NCBI GenBank assembly: GCA_037447655.1
Contig: JBBHKE010001696.1
Coordinates: 1 to 64,000, forward strand
DNA: 64,000 nt
Source of the DNA: Zygnema cylindricum
Taxonomy: Eukaryota; Streptophyta; Zygnematophyceae; Zygnematales; Zygnemataceae
Reading direction: 5' to 3'
Below the pieces are notes generated by a model that was given only the letters and a program-made list of their open reading frames with translations, was not told the DNA's origin and did not search any database. Positions within the stretch are counted from its first letter, which is position 1. Every line of letters begins with the position of its first letter. The position numbers and the translations under genes were made by a program. Below are positions 21,058 through 32,310 of the stretch, piece by piece.

Positions 21058-21320
21058 AAATCAGGATAAAGGACTCCGTTACCCATAATTCCATCCATTT
21101 TTCCGGCCCGGTGGGAAAAAGTTGGGGAGGAGATATCTTTTCACCCTCTCATGCACTCGTCCCACTTTCCGCATCCATGTTCATGGGAGAAAGGCGGGCA
21201 CCAATGGGCATGGGCATTCTAATGGAAAGCAATCGCATTCTAAGGGGTTGTTTGTAGGACTCCGATGCTGATTACTCAAGGTAGTGGGCCCTCCTCTCAT
21301 GTCTCTCAGGCACGCTCGAC
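21058..21320. other. Unassigned spacer
   Basis: No gene or repeat recognised. It separates the old LTR from the break point of the next Copia fragment. Confidence 0.3.
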
Positions 21321-21805
21321 AGAAGGTATAATTTCTTAACTTCTGCTCTGCCAAATGGAGCTCTTGAATCGTACCAGCTATATAGATCTCCATCAAACTC
21401 ACCCACAACTCCTCGCTCTTGTAAACCTGAAGATGGGGAATTGCCAAAGCTTGAGTGAGGTGTCTCAGAATGAATTTCTTAGCAACCATATTGGTGTCAT
21501 CCCACATTTAGGTGTCGTTCTCCCCTGTCTTCACGATCGCCGCTCTGGGTGCCGTAAGTGGTGTCTCCTTTTCTTTCCCCTTTTCGGACATATCGCTATC
21601 CCTCTCATCTGCCTCCTCTGTTGTAGGAGATCATGTTGCAGAAAAAACCTTATTTCAATAAACCCTGGTGGAGTTCCCTAAGGTGGATGTTTCACTTTTC
21701 CAGTGACAATACCCCAGTATCGTTTTTCACACAAAGCCCCTGTCATCATGGCTTCCCAATAAATGAGCCCAGATCCATTAAAGATGGGCACCCTAGAGGG
21801 TGGGC
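21320..21805 (-). pseudogene. Copia-4 Gag N-terminus
   Basis: Reads GPPSRVPIFNGSGLIYWEAM, then MTGALCEKRYWGIV, and after a stop and frame change DDTNMVAKKFILRHLTQALA and SLMEIYIAGTIQELHLAEQK. The ATG inside the primer site has become ATC. This copy has Trp (TGG) where Copia-1 has TAG, which shows that the Copia-1 stop is a mutation. Broken and truncated. Confidence 0.85.
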
Positions 21806-22539
21806 CGATAACGTGTAATTCTGTGTCCTCCATTGGACTATAGAATTCAAGAAGCCTCTTGGTAGTTTTTAACTAACCCACTTTCAACCCCCACCACTGT
21901 TGCCTAAGCAAAAAAGTTGACAAACTAGGAGCACCCCTGTATAGTTTGAACTCCTTTGAGTCCATAAGAAAAAGAATCACTGAAAACGACCAATCATCCG
22001 ATAAGTTATGAGGTGGCAAAGATGCCAATTTATACAAACTCTCAAAAGGTAGAGTTGAGTGCCTACCCAAAAAATCCTAAGTCCTAATTCTCTCTCACAA
22101 TCCCTATCTACTGCAGGACGAACCTATCAAGTGACTGTACAGTACACAAAAGTACTACTGCCGATGTACTTTCGATACGGCCAGTGTACGACAAGGCCAT
22201 TAAGTGGAAGCGTGTCCACATTTTACTTGTCCGTATGTTCCTCAAAATTTTCCCGACCAAATGTTATCTCTCCACATGGCGCCAAGTCATGCCATGTCAC
22301 AAAACCCCAGAGTGACCATTCCGGAATCTTGGCGGTGATGTGCGCCGTTGGATAAAAAACGAGATTCAATGTCAACCGTTGAAAAAAATGTTTGATTCAT
22401 TTGTTTCGTGCGGAATCATGTTCTTACTGTATATTAAATAGTTTTATGTTTGATCATTTGTTATTCTGTTAAATGACTTAAAGATTATAACACAGTTTAA
22501 TTAATTGTTAGACCCTATGTAACCTAACGAACTTTACTG

Positions 22540-22615
22540 ACAGACTGGTTAGAGCTGACTGCTGCGCCTCGCTCTGCTGGTCGGAGGTTCGAGTCTTGCC
22601 AGACTCAACCTTTTG
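22540..22615 (+). other. tRNA-like module in the Copia-4 LTR
   Basis: The clearest of the tRNA-like modules. It has GACTGGTTAGAGC (D arm/A box-like) and, about 30 nt on, GGTCGGAGGTTCGAGTC (variable loop and T arm/B box-like), with a TTTT at 22612. There is no proper anticodon arm or acceptor pairing, so it is not called a tRNA gene. Confidence 0.5.
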
Positions 22616-22815
22616 TTGAGCGTGACTTATGTCACTCCATAGTTCTGCGTATGGAGCTGAGGCAGCCATGGCTCCACCACTCTCTCTCTCCTTCAGTGAC
22701 TACAACAAGTATGGGGGACAGAGGAAAGAGGTGGGGCAGACTGCCTCCGCTATTCTTTTCTTTTCCTGGTAAGATATTCAGACTTAGAAAATACTCCATA
22801 AATCTAGTGATTTCA

Positions 22816-23226
22816 AGAGAATGAATAAGAAAAAAAAAACCCAAGGGGATAAAATCCTAGGATGCGGAACCGGATCCGATTGCGGAGTTTGATGCTACAG
22901 ACGGATACTACGCAGATTCTGAACTTTATTGTGGAGCAGGATGTAACTCAACTGGAGGGAGTAACTCAATATTTCCACCTTCTCCTCCTCCTCGTCCTCC
23001 TCCTCATGGTCCTCCTCCTTCGGCCCTCCTCCTCCTCCTTCGCCGAGGAAAAGTAAAAAAAAAATGTTTTGTGTTCCTTGCAAAGACCACAAAAAAAAGG
23101 AGAAACCACAACATTGTGCCGATTACACACTGCACACACTTTATACCCTTTTTGAGAGCAATGTATTACAATCTTATTAAATTTTTTGTAGTTTGTTGGA
23201 AATGATGCATCAATTTATATGTGTGA

Positions 23227-23275
<49 letters not shown>

Positions 23276-23429
23276 AGTATATGTATGTCGATTATCGATA
23301 GGTAAAAAAAGTAACAAATTGGCACGTTATTTGTCAGAGGCTACAAATACACAATAATAGAAAATGATTGTCAGATGTTTTTCCGTACAATCTTTAACCA
23401 CAAGTTACTATAGTGAAATAACAGTATAT
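22816..23429. other. Gene-free stretch with a TA microsatellite
   Basis: Contains a CTC/TCC-rich pyrimidine tract (about 22978-23040) and a perfect (TA)n run at about 23233-23272. No coding signal. Confidence 0.6.
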
Positions 23430-24200
23430 TGAATTAAAAAGCACGATGGTAAACAATCTTGGGTCCAAAGGTACAAAAGGGGTGGCATGGCCAAAACTAA
23501 AGAACTACAAGCAAAGCAAAAAAACAAAAAAAACAACGTGAACACATAAAAATGGCAAAGAAAACAATTCCACTCAAACCTGAAAACCAAAGCAGAATAA
23601 TGCACTAAAACTAATGCTACAACCCCAACCTCCATATAAATAAATATTTATGAAAAGCAACCTGGTAAGTCCCACAAGCACGAAGAGCACATTGAGGGAG
23701 TTCTTGAACGCGTCGACGGTCCATAACCGTAAGAGCTAATGAAAAGAGGATAGAAGCTGACACTCGTTGTAAAGCCACAGATAAACACTGGCGATAAAAA
23801 GAAACTCGTTGTAAAGCCACAGATAAACACTGGCGATAAAAAGAAGTAAGGATTGAAGAAGTAAGGATTGAAGCAGGAGGGCTCCCAATGCTCGAATGGG
23901 CACCGCCCACAATTACAAAGAAACTCGTCCAACGCAAACCCAAAAAACCAAAGATCTCGATGCCATCAAAATAAAATTTTCCATAGGGTTTCGGTGTGCA
24001 AAGTCTCGCTTCTTCGTGTTAGCGGTATCACGGGCTACCACTCCAATATGTCGAGCCGCTTGACCAACGACAGTAGCCGAACTAGGATTTGCCAAAAAAT
24101 TGTCACTAAAGATGCAATATGCATCATCGAGCAAAACAATATCGATGTTGCACGAAAAAATAATATGAAAAACCTCCCTACGCACCGAAAAAAACGTTTG
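23430..24200 (-). mobile_element. LINE 3' end: ORF2 C-terminus and 3' UTR (minus strand)
   Basis: Minus-strand frames read IVLLDDAYCIFSDNFLANPS, ARHIGVVARDTANTKKRDF, HRNPMENFILMA, then after a frameshift FYRQCLSVALQRVS (twice, by a 44-bp tandem duplication at about 23763-23850). I place this as the C-terminal end of a plant non-LTR retrotransposon ORF2. The last ~200 bp are the 3' UTR, ending with a block (about 23437-23500) that recurs at 26650-26735 and 50919-50990. The copy is 5'-truncated, typical of LINE insertion. Confidence 0.55.
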
Positions 24201-26640
24201 CTTCTTTCTAGGTGAGCGTGAACTACACCAATAACAACAGTGTCCTAATAAACCACATCCACCGATGGAAGCTTTTGGTGAGTTTTTAAACGGCTACAAT
24301 TCTTTCCGTTGGGGATGCCCCAACCAAGATCAGGATTGTTATGTTTTGACATAGCATAGAATTAAAATCTTAGAATCATTTTTTTTCTTTTAAATCCATG
24401 CTTGAATTAGAATGAAGGAATTATCCTCTATTGACCTTTTGAAAACGGCTTTGATCCTCAATGTCTCCAGATAAGGATGAGTGCCACTGCCAATGTTGCT
24501 TTCCTTACGGCTCTCTACATCGGCAGAGTGTCGACCAATGGAACGCTGCCAGGTGCCGTAAACGCTAAGCAGCAATTAAAAGTTTTTCCTACTTGGGAAA
24601 ATGTCAATGGTTAAGGTTATACTACAAATCAGACGATGACCTCTTAGACTATCATGAGAACTTTGAGAAAGTTGAAAAATATAGTATAAATGATGGAAAA
24701 CTGTATATAACATCTATGAAAATCCTCGAGGAAGATTCGGCGAGTTGATTTTAATAAACGATGGCTACCACTGTGCAAGTCATAATTTTCGTGAATAAAA
24801 AAAAAAAAATATTATGTGATCTGGTTTTTTCACAAATATTTCCAATATTGATCCAGAAAAAGGAAAACCTTACAGAGTGTGTTTCATAAGCTAGAGGATT
24901 TTTTGAGAGTAATCAAAGCATAGTCTTGTTAGAATGTCAAAATTTTACAATAAGAAATGGAACGGACAGACATGATACTTGACATGCTGATCGCATGACA
25001 ATTTTTTTTTTCTGTACATCTTTGACATGCTGATCGCATGACAATTTTTTTTTTCTGTACATCTTTGGTTTATTTTACAGTTCTTTTTATGTTATGATCT
25101 ACAATTCATCATTACAAGCAGTTGATTCTAGAAAATTTATATCAATTGATTCATTTATCTATTGCTAATTGATAAATTTTGTCTCAATTCTTGGTTTTTT
25201 TGGGAGTGTAATTGTACGTGTTGTTGGTATCAGGGCAACGGATAAACTAGCGCCGTGAGTCTCGTAAACCTTGGACCCACTTTTGCTGACGTCAGCATCA
25301 GTGGCAAGATTTGCACTGCGCCATTGGCCAAAGACCTCAGCTGTCCCATATGTCCACCTGTCCACCTCCCCCAACATCTGTGGGCACTCCTCCAATTTCC
25401 GTCTCTACCCATTTCGATCTCTACTCCTCCAATTTCGGTGTCAACGCCTCCGGTTGATGTCTACACCTCCAACTTCAGTTTCTACCCCTCCATTTTCTAT
25501 TTCTACCCCGTCCAATCTCAATATCTACCCCTCCTATCTCCGTATCCTCTCCTCCCATCTCAGTGACCTGAAAGTCACGTGGAGATCCACACTTCACTGG
25601 AGCCGATGAATTTTGTATGAATTTTGTTTTGACTTCTCCAGTACGAAAGACTTGACTTTGTCCGTTTTTTTTATGTTTGTCGCTTAATTTGGCAAATTAC
25701 TCTTTTTTGAGAAACATTACCTTGACAAAAATTAAAAATGCATAAATTTGGAGTGAAAATGTGCTCATTTTTGAATTTCCCATTTATAAACTTAAATCCA
25801 GTTTTTATTTTTTTGTTCGCAAGGATCGGATAGGATGCCTCCATATTCCAAATGCAACAAACATGTCCATTTTGTGAACATTATTTTATCTCTAGCTTAC
25901 ACATTTAAGTCAACTTTTTTATATTTACATATTTAATTTGTCCTTTTTTGAACTTTTATACTTTTTAAGGGGAGGCCGATCCCATTTACTCCTTGGTAAA
26001 CAACTCCCATTTCCACATCGATGTATTTTATGGCGGTCGTTTCGACCAATGGGATCATTTTATGGCGGCAGTTTCGATTACATGGATAAGCCAAATAGGG
26101 AATTCGTTGAAGCTACCACTCAATCACATTCGCGGCGCGCAGTGGTGCCAGGTGGCAGTACGACAACGGCTACATGGCTCGCACGGGAATCGGCAGCGCA
26201 AAAGTGAAGCATTAAACAGGAGGGCAATTTTTGTGAGCGTGTGGGAGGTGACATCAAGGTGACGTGACTCACGGCTAAAGTACAAAGCGCCGACGATTTG
26301 ATTGACGTGTACGAATTAGAGATTGAAGACTTTACTGAAAAATGCACATTAACTTCCGAACCTAAATCGCACTTTTGCGCACGGAAACCGATGGGTTAGT
26401 GCATATAGATTTCGAATTGCATGCGACAACTTTGTCAAATGGAGCTCACGGAATTGTTTCTTTACAATATTGTTCATGTCCTAAAAACCCTAAAAATCCT
26501 AAAAACCCTAGAAATGCGTAAAAGTTCTATATTTTATCATCATGGTGTGAGGTGTAGGATATGTTGAATGAGTCAAAAGTTTGGTAATTTTTATGGCAAG
26601 ACAACATTTTTTCACTTTCCCGTGTTTTGTTAATGTAGTT
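24201..26640. other. Gene-free stretch
   Basis: No coding gene recognised. It holds a 43-bp direct tandem duplication at about 24979-25064, a C-rich run of degenerate ~18-bp units (tctacNcctccaatttc-like) at about 25395-25560, and a short telomere-like A/C-rich run (ccctaaaaaccctaga-like) at about 26482-26512. Confidence 0.5.
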
Positions 26641-26641
26641 T

Positions 26642-26870
26642 CTATTGTGTCTGAGGGGCCAACTTTATTAAAAGGCGCGATGGTAAACCATCTGAGTCCA
26701 TAGGAACAAAAAGAAGTAGCATTGCTAAAACTGAAAAAACCACACGACGAGGGAATAAACAAAAAGGAAAATCAAGGCAAAAACGACGAAAATACGAAAG
26801 GATGGCAAGGAAATCGAAAACACCCAAAAAAGCAAAATCCAGCAAACAAAACATCAAAAGAAAAAACTAA
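26642..26870 (-). mobile_element. LINE 3' UTR fragment (minus strand)
   Basis: Same 3'-terminal block as at 23437-23500: on the minus strand, a T-rich leader, then 'gactcagatggtttaccatcgc' split by few changes, ending in a TTTAATAAA-like tail. No coding part is retained. Confidence 0.5.
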
Positions 26871-28126
26871 CACGTATCAAAAAAACCCCAACATAACTAA
26901 AAATTGTTGTTTTGAAAAATTAATTTCGTGCGTACGTGACATTTTGTGCGCACGCGACGTTTTGTACGTAACTTGTTTATTATATTTAATGTGGAGGTTC
27001 GAATTGATTCACGGATTGGGGGAGTAAATGCACAGATAAATTTAAAGGGACGTAAAGGACTAATTGAGTGGCGCAAACAAGGATAGGAAATGAATCGCGG
27101 ATCGCGAAGCGATCCGATGTTTAATATTCGGTTTTTTTTTAAGTGTACGCCGGTCGTACGGTGTTATTTTGAAAAGCTTTAGTCCTCTCTACGCCTCGAG
27201 TGTGAGGGAGAGAGAGTTTCGTGACTTAGCATATGTTTGGTTGTAAGTTTGGTTCTTTACACACCAGAATTGATGTTACAATAGATCGGTAGGGAGTACA
27301 CCTTTGTATACACTCCTGAGACACACGTCACTACAAGAAAGAAGACACTCCATAATATCCAGTTGTTGGTGCATAGATACACTTGAGGACGAAATGGCAC
27401 ATGGAGATTTGTCTACGGTGCCTAATTTGATATCTAGGTGGCGGATGGAGACCGCCAACAAATTCTGGTCCGTGTGAACCACATACACGACAAATGACGT
27501 GGCATATTGAATCCTACTTCTTTGTAAATATTTGGTTCAACAGATTTTTGTTTTTGTGTGGTTAACTGATTAGTGTAGGATTCTTTTTGTATCACGTACC
27601 TTGTTCGGTTCGATTATACTCACCGTAGGTAGTTATTGTACGGCTGGTATGCCTCTGTACGTTCGGCTTCAGTGTATATGATTTTCGCACATAGGAACTT
27701 TTTGGACCAAAAACTATTTATGGTGTTTTTTGGAAATTTTATCTAAGGATTACTCTCACATCTGTAGGTTAAATTATCCAAAAATCTGTATGTGTGTTTC
27801 TATTTATCTTATTAATATTTTCACATATTTTCAGGCATATTGTGTGTCTGGTTAGTGTTTTACTTCATTGTGAAGTTGGTCGTTTTATTAAAGTTATGGC
27901 AGACTGTTTTTCTGCAACTTTGACTAGATGATGTGATCACTCTGTTTATTATTTTTGTCTCACACTTTGTGAGGTTATTCTATAGTCTAAAAAATATCTT
28001 TGAATGTAGTTTCAGCTTGTTTTGTTCTTTTTGTAGAATTATGTGTTGATTCAAAGTAGGCTGTTTTTGGGTAGTATGTGGTGCTTCCGAGGGTAAATCC
28101 GTGGCTGAAAATGGCTATGGACAACC
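26871..28126 (+). other. Probable LTR of Copia-5, boundaries unclear
   Basis: The primer site at 28127 requires an LTR ending about 28126, but the sequence before it does not resemble the other Copia LTRs and I cannot find its TG start. No gene seen. It may be a diverged LTR subfamily. Confidence 0.35.
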
Positions 28127-28140
28127 GGTTATGGGCCCAC
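28127..28140 (+). promoter_or_regulatory. Primer binding site of Copia-5
   Basis: GGTTATGGGCCCAC, the family's half-tRNA site, again with an internal ATG (28131) opening a frame MGPRPWLPILD comparable to the Gag start of the other copies. Confidence 0.8.
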
Positions 28141-28935
28141 GCCCATGGCTACCCATATTGGATGAATCTTACTTACCTAGTCTTGATGGAACTGAATAAT
28201 ATTGTTGGAGGAGTACTATGGAGAGCTACTTCAAGTTGAGGGAGCTTATAGATGTGGTGGATGGGACATGTGTCGACACATCTGTTGGATGCAGAAAAGG
28301 TGGAATCTAAAAAGGAGAAGGCGAATACCTTGTTGATGAAAATCCTAGAGGAGAACAACAATATTTTCAATAGAGTTAAAGACCTACCCGACAGCAAGTG
28401 GATATGGAATACATTGGTTGGAATAATATTGGTCAAAGATAATACAATTGAGCTTCAAAGTGGAGGAAAGAGCGGTCAAGCCTTGGCCACCGGAACCAAT
28501 TGGAGAGACCAACAAACCAAGAAGCCTTATGGGAATTTTGGTGGAAGAGGTAGAGGAGGTCAACCGGATGGACTCGGACCTCGGCCACCAAAGGGGCTTT
28601 GCCATTTTTGCAAGAAACATGGTCACTACATAGCACACTGCACCAAGCTGATAGAGCTAAGGCTCAGAGAGACCAAATCTGGTGCTCCTACCTGAAAGAA
28701 GAAGGCTCTCATTACCACCTAGGGGAAAAAGGAGCTTGGAGAGGAGGAGATCTTTGATGAAGAGGACGGGGAGCTTCTTCTCAACGAAAAGCTAGAGGAG
28801 AAAGAGATACCAAGGAGGAAAAAATGTGCAATCGGAGCTTTCCGAGAAGATCCAAAGGAAAGTTGGATCATTGACTCGGGTGACTCCATGCATATGTGCT
28901 GGGAAAAGCAATTGTTTACTAAACTGAGAAAGATT
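28127..28935 (+). pseudogene. Copia-5 gag and protease start (truncated)
   Basis: From the primer site a Gag N-terminus, a deletion, then an open part (28252-28695) with KANTLLMKILEENNNIFNRV, LVGIILVKDNTIEL, a Gly/Arg-rich linker and zinc knuckle CHFCKKHGHYIAHC. After stops at 28693 and 28714 the same frame goes on through an acidic stretch to the protease motif SWIIDSGDSMHMC. Similarity to Copia-1 ends at about 28935 (FTKLRKI), where an LTR-like sequence starting TGTTG follows. 3'-truncated and dead. Confidence 0.88.
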
Positions 28936-29940
28936 TGTTGTTTCTGGAAAGCTTTAAGTCTTAGCAAATTAAATAGGACGACTGAAAGATAGATCCACAA
29001 GGACACGCGTCGTCACTTCAAGCATAGTGCAGGTATTTCGAATGTCACAAACACCCGCGTACACATGTCACACATCGAGCGGAACAATGCAGCTGTGACG
29101 CAAATAGGACAAGCGCAACTGCGGTAATTTTTGATACTGACTGTACGGACAACACAGCTACGACGCAGACTAGACAAACGCCGCTGCGACTATTTTTGTA
29201 TGGGACAACGCAGCAACAACGAAGTCAGATATACTTGAATATGATCTGGGATTGGACTGCGCAGCTGCGGTTAATATGAATGAAGTCCACAAACAAGATT
29301 CATAAGAGGATAAAGAAGTAACATACTAGCAGGTGTTTTGCAACAACCAAATGGACGTATTCAGAGAAAGTGTCACTAAGCCGACGGCAGGTATTTGAAC
29401 AAATCACTTGTATAGATATTTTAGTAGTGGAATTGCACAATGGTAGATCAGCTTTTAGTGTGACTATAAATACTTAGATCTCAGTGGAAGTTTAGTTTTT
29501 TGGACGTATCCGTTAGCAACACTTGTATCGGTGGTACAACATTATCTAATAGAACAATTGAGTGTAGACACTCACTGCTAGTATAAGACTTAGGACGTAG
29601 AACAGTTTATGTATTTAGACTCCCAAGTAGTAAAACTGCAGATAGTTTTTCGGAAACTTCTCAGTCTTATATCTTGAGTGTTGTTGGGTCAATTGTACTG
29701 AAACTTTGGGAGTTGTCAGTGTTTATGCTGCTCTATATTCGGATAGAGTTTTGTGAGTTTTTAATGCTTGTATAAGATTTGGTGAACACTTGAAAACAAG
29801 TGTTTGGAAGGATTCTTGATAGCTTTTGAGAGTGTATCATGTCTACTACTACTACTGCTGCTCCTCCACCTGCACCGATGGTTGTAGAACAACATAGAGA
29901 AACAACAAGCTTTTACCACCAATTCAAGGGAAGTGAAATA
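28936..29940 (+). mobile_element. Possible LTR and leader of another retroelement
   Basis: Begins TGTTGTTTC exactly where Copia-5 is interrupted. It contains a TATA-like box (ctataaatac, about 29464) and a downstream frame ATGTCTACTACTACT... (MSTTTTAAPPPAPMVVEQH) at about 29839 that stops after about 37 codons. No second LTR or domain is recognised, so this remains a suggestion. Confidence 0.3.
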
Positions 29941-30430
29941 TGGACAGAATAACTTCATTAACAAAAAACTTAAAAGAGGGTGCAAGAGAGAACAAAGAAC
30001 AATAAAGTTAGTGAAATCTTAGCTACATGGACAAAGAAAAAATAGTATTAAAGAAAACTAAAGGAAAAGGTTGCCATAACACAAACAACTGATTTTTGTA
30101 GAAATACCTTGTAATTGTTTTACATCGGTGGACGCATACGCCAAGTTTCTCCTTTCTAAAACTACGAAGTCATCTTGGTCCCTTACTCAGAGTGCTTCTC
30201 ATCTTCAATATCTAGGCAATACCAATCACCTAAAGGCAGCAATTGCTTTACATTTCCCATATATCGAGAGGGAAACGCTGTTGGACAACCATCGGTGCAA
30301 CTCAAGTGGCCATCTATTCCACTAAGAATGAATTCATCCAAATTTATGTGACTGCCAGTGTCACATGTGGAAGATCCAAGATATCTCAATAAAGGTTCCA
30401 TACATTGGCAAAATTATTTTCGGGCTAGGG
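29941..30430. other. Unassigned sequence
   Basis: A minus-strand frame at 30183-30401 (72 codons) has a protein-like composition but no family that I recognise. Nothing else seen. Confidence 0.3.
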
Positions 30431-30439
30431 AGACTATGG

Positions 30440-31717
30440 CGCGTTGTCGGTGAATCTTTTGTGGTGACTTGAAGGTCCTCCACCCCAAGCATGAGGATCG
30501 TCTAGTCTTTGCTTCTTTCACGCCGCGTGGTCTATCTAGGCTCTCAAGTGTTTCGTCCTCTTATCATCGAGTTGTTTTTTTGGGTCATGTTAGTGAGCTT
30601 TCTCCAGTAGTTTGGGCCCTCCAACCATTCACCTTTGCTCCTCTATCTTTTTCCACCATCGAGGTCTTTCGAGCTTTTTATCCGCCATCATCTAACCCTT
30701 TATCCATTTTTATCCCCTTCTTTGAGCCTTTTGAGGGTTTTATTCTAGATTAGGGGGGGTTTATAAAGGCTTTTACCTCTTATCCTCACCTTTTAGCAGG
30801 TGGTGCATCGGGCACAGTGTATGAGTTATTTCGCGATGTTTTGCCCCTGAATCAGGTGTTTGAGGTTTTGATGTGTTTTTTTGAAAATTTTCTTTTATCG
30901 TTGGTGGGGCAATTCCTCCTCAAATTTGTGATCTTCTCATGGCGTCTCGCCTTGTGCCCGTCACAAAACCTAATTGGGGGATTTGCCCTATTGTCGTGGG
31001 AGAGGTTTTACACCAATTGGTGGTTCATAACCAACTCCAACCAACACCCTATGATTATTTTTCTCCCAATCAGTTTGGAATGGCCACAAGCGGGGGGTGT
31101 GAGGTCGTCATCCACGGTATTCAAGCTTTGTTAGATGTACATCGCGATTGGTTAGTCCTTCATATTGACGTTTCTAATGCTTTCAATACGATGTACTGGA
31201 ATGTCATTTCTTTAAAGATTATGGCTACCCCTTCTTTGATAGTCCAATTATTCCCTTTTGTTAGAGCTTTTTATTGACTTGCAACCTTTCCTTCTCGACT
31301 GATGGTGATCTAGTCCTTATCTCCTCTGCAATCGGCACACGTGAAGGCAAATCTCTTAGAGGACCTTTGTCAGCCCTTGCCCATCACCGGGCATTTCGTG
31401 CTTTTGTTGCCAATTTCCCTTCTTGCCTTTTCCCTTCTGCTGCATATCATACGCGTATTATTGGCCCTGTGGGACAAAGTAGTGGCGTCGTGTAAATATT
31501 TTTTTAGAATCGTTTGGCCAAACTCAACCTTTTCGTCTTACCCTTGAAGTTTGTTATTTGGTCCCCTCTATATATTCCACTTTCTTTTACCCCTCCCTCT
31601 AGTTTTAAAGCTCCTCCTCTTTTTGATGACATTCATGTGTTCAACTACTCACTTTGGTTGGGAACTTGTGATTCTTTTGTCATTCCTGATTTATTTATTT
31701 TTTTATTCTCAATATAA
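30440..31717 (+). pseudogene. Non-LTR (LINE) reverse transcriptase fragment
   Basis: Three overlapping frames carry RT segments in order: LHPKHEDRLVFASFTPRGLS and WALQPFTFAPLSFSTIEVF (30469-30753); the core KPNWGICPIVVGEVLHQLV, then FGMATSGGCEVVIHGIQALL, LHIDVSNAFNTM and QLFPFVRAFY (30939-31277); then GTREGKSLRGPLSALAHHRA and FPSCLFPSAAYHT (to about 31495) and KFVIWSPLYIPLSF (to 31717). The catalytic Asp in DVSNAFN is kept, but the position of the usual YADD box reads AAYHT, so the two catalytic aspartates are lost. It copies RNA into DNA at the target in active relatives; this copy is dead. Confidence 0.75.
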
Positions 31718-32310
31718 CATGTGATCCGAGTTTAACGCGGTAGATCGTAGCGGGGCCCCTATCAACTTAGGAAGAAAAACGTTCATTTTCCACAAATTGT
31801 TATAACAAACAATTCAAAACTACAGTAGAGTACACCGCTAATCGTTATTAACGTTATGAACTCTATGTCAGCGCCCCCAAATTTCGATACCAAAACCGAA
31901 ATAGAATTAACATAACTAACTTTTCCTTTACGTTAATTATGAATCTAAAGAATTAGCGATCATGGTTCTAATTTATGATATTGTTTAATAGTGTGGTGTA
32001 CGGACGTGTCAGCCCATACAAAAATGGTACTTTATTAAGTAAAAATGTATGAAAATGGATTAAAATAACCGCGATCGCATGAAAAGCTTCGCTCAAAATA
32101 AAAGACAAGATGAGATCGTACCTATTTTAGTGTAAAAATATGTGTGGCTTACAAATTACTAGCGAAAACACCCAAATTAGAATTATGAAAGATTTAGAGT
32201 CAAAAGACGCAACAGTGTACGATTTATCAAATTTTCTACTTTAACCTATTTTACTTTTAAGAACCAATTACCGAATCCATCGTAGCAAAATTAGAATTTT
32301 AGATCAATTA
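31718..32310. other. Repeat mosaic without genes
   Basis: AT-rich, with a family C-like terminus at about 31828-31852 and the subterminal motif 'tagtgtggtgtacgg' at about 31989. No coding signal. Confidence 0.5.

Larger units (their letters stand above)
21320..22815 (-). mobile_element. Copia fragment, 5' LTR plus start of gag, minus strand (Copia-4)
   Basis: 5' LTR 21814-22815 (minus strand; TG...CA ends), decayed primer site 21799-21813 (two mismatches to the family site), then gag down to about 21320, where similarity to Copia-1 stops after LHLAEQKLRNYTF. All of pol and the 3' LTR are missing. Confidence 0.85.

Noticed and set aside
22540-22615. A functional tRNA gene in the Copia-4 LTR
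   Set aside because: D-arm and T-arm words are good, but no acceptor stem or proper anticodon arm forms, and the sequence is a shared part of the LTR family.
26482-26512. Interstitial telomere repeat
   Set aside because: Only a few irregular cctaaaa(a)ccct words, not a TTTAGGG array.
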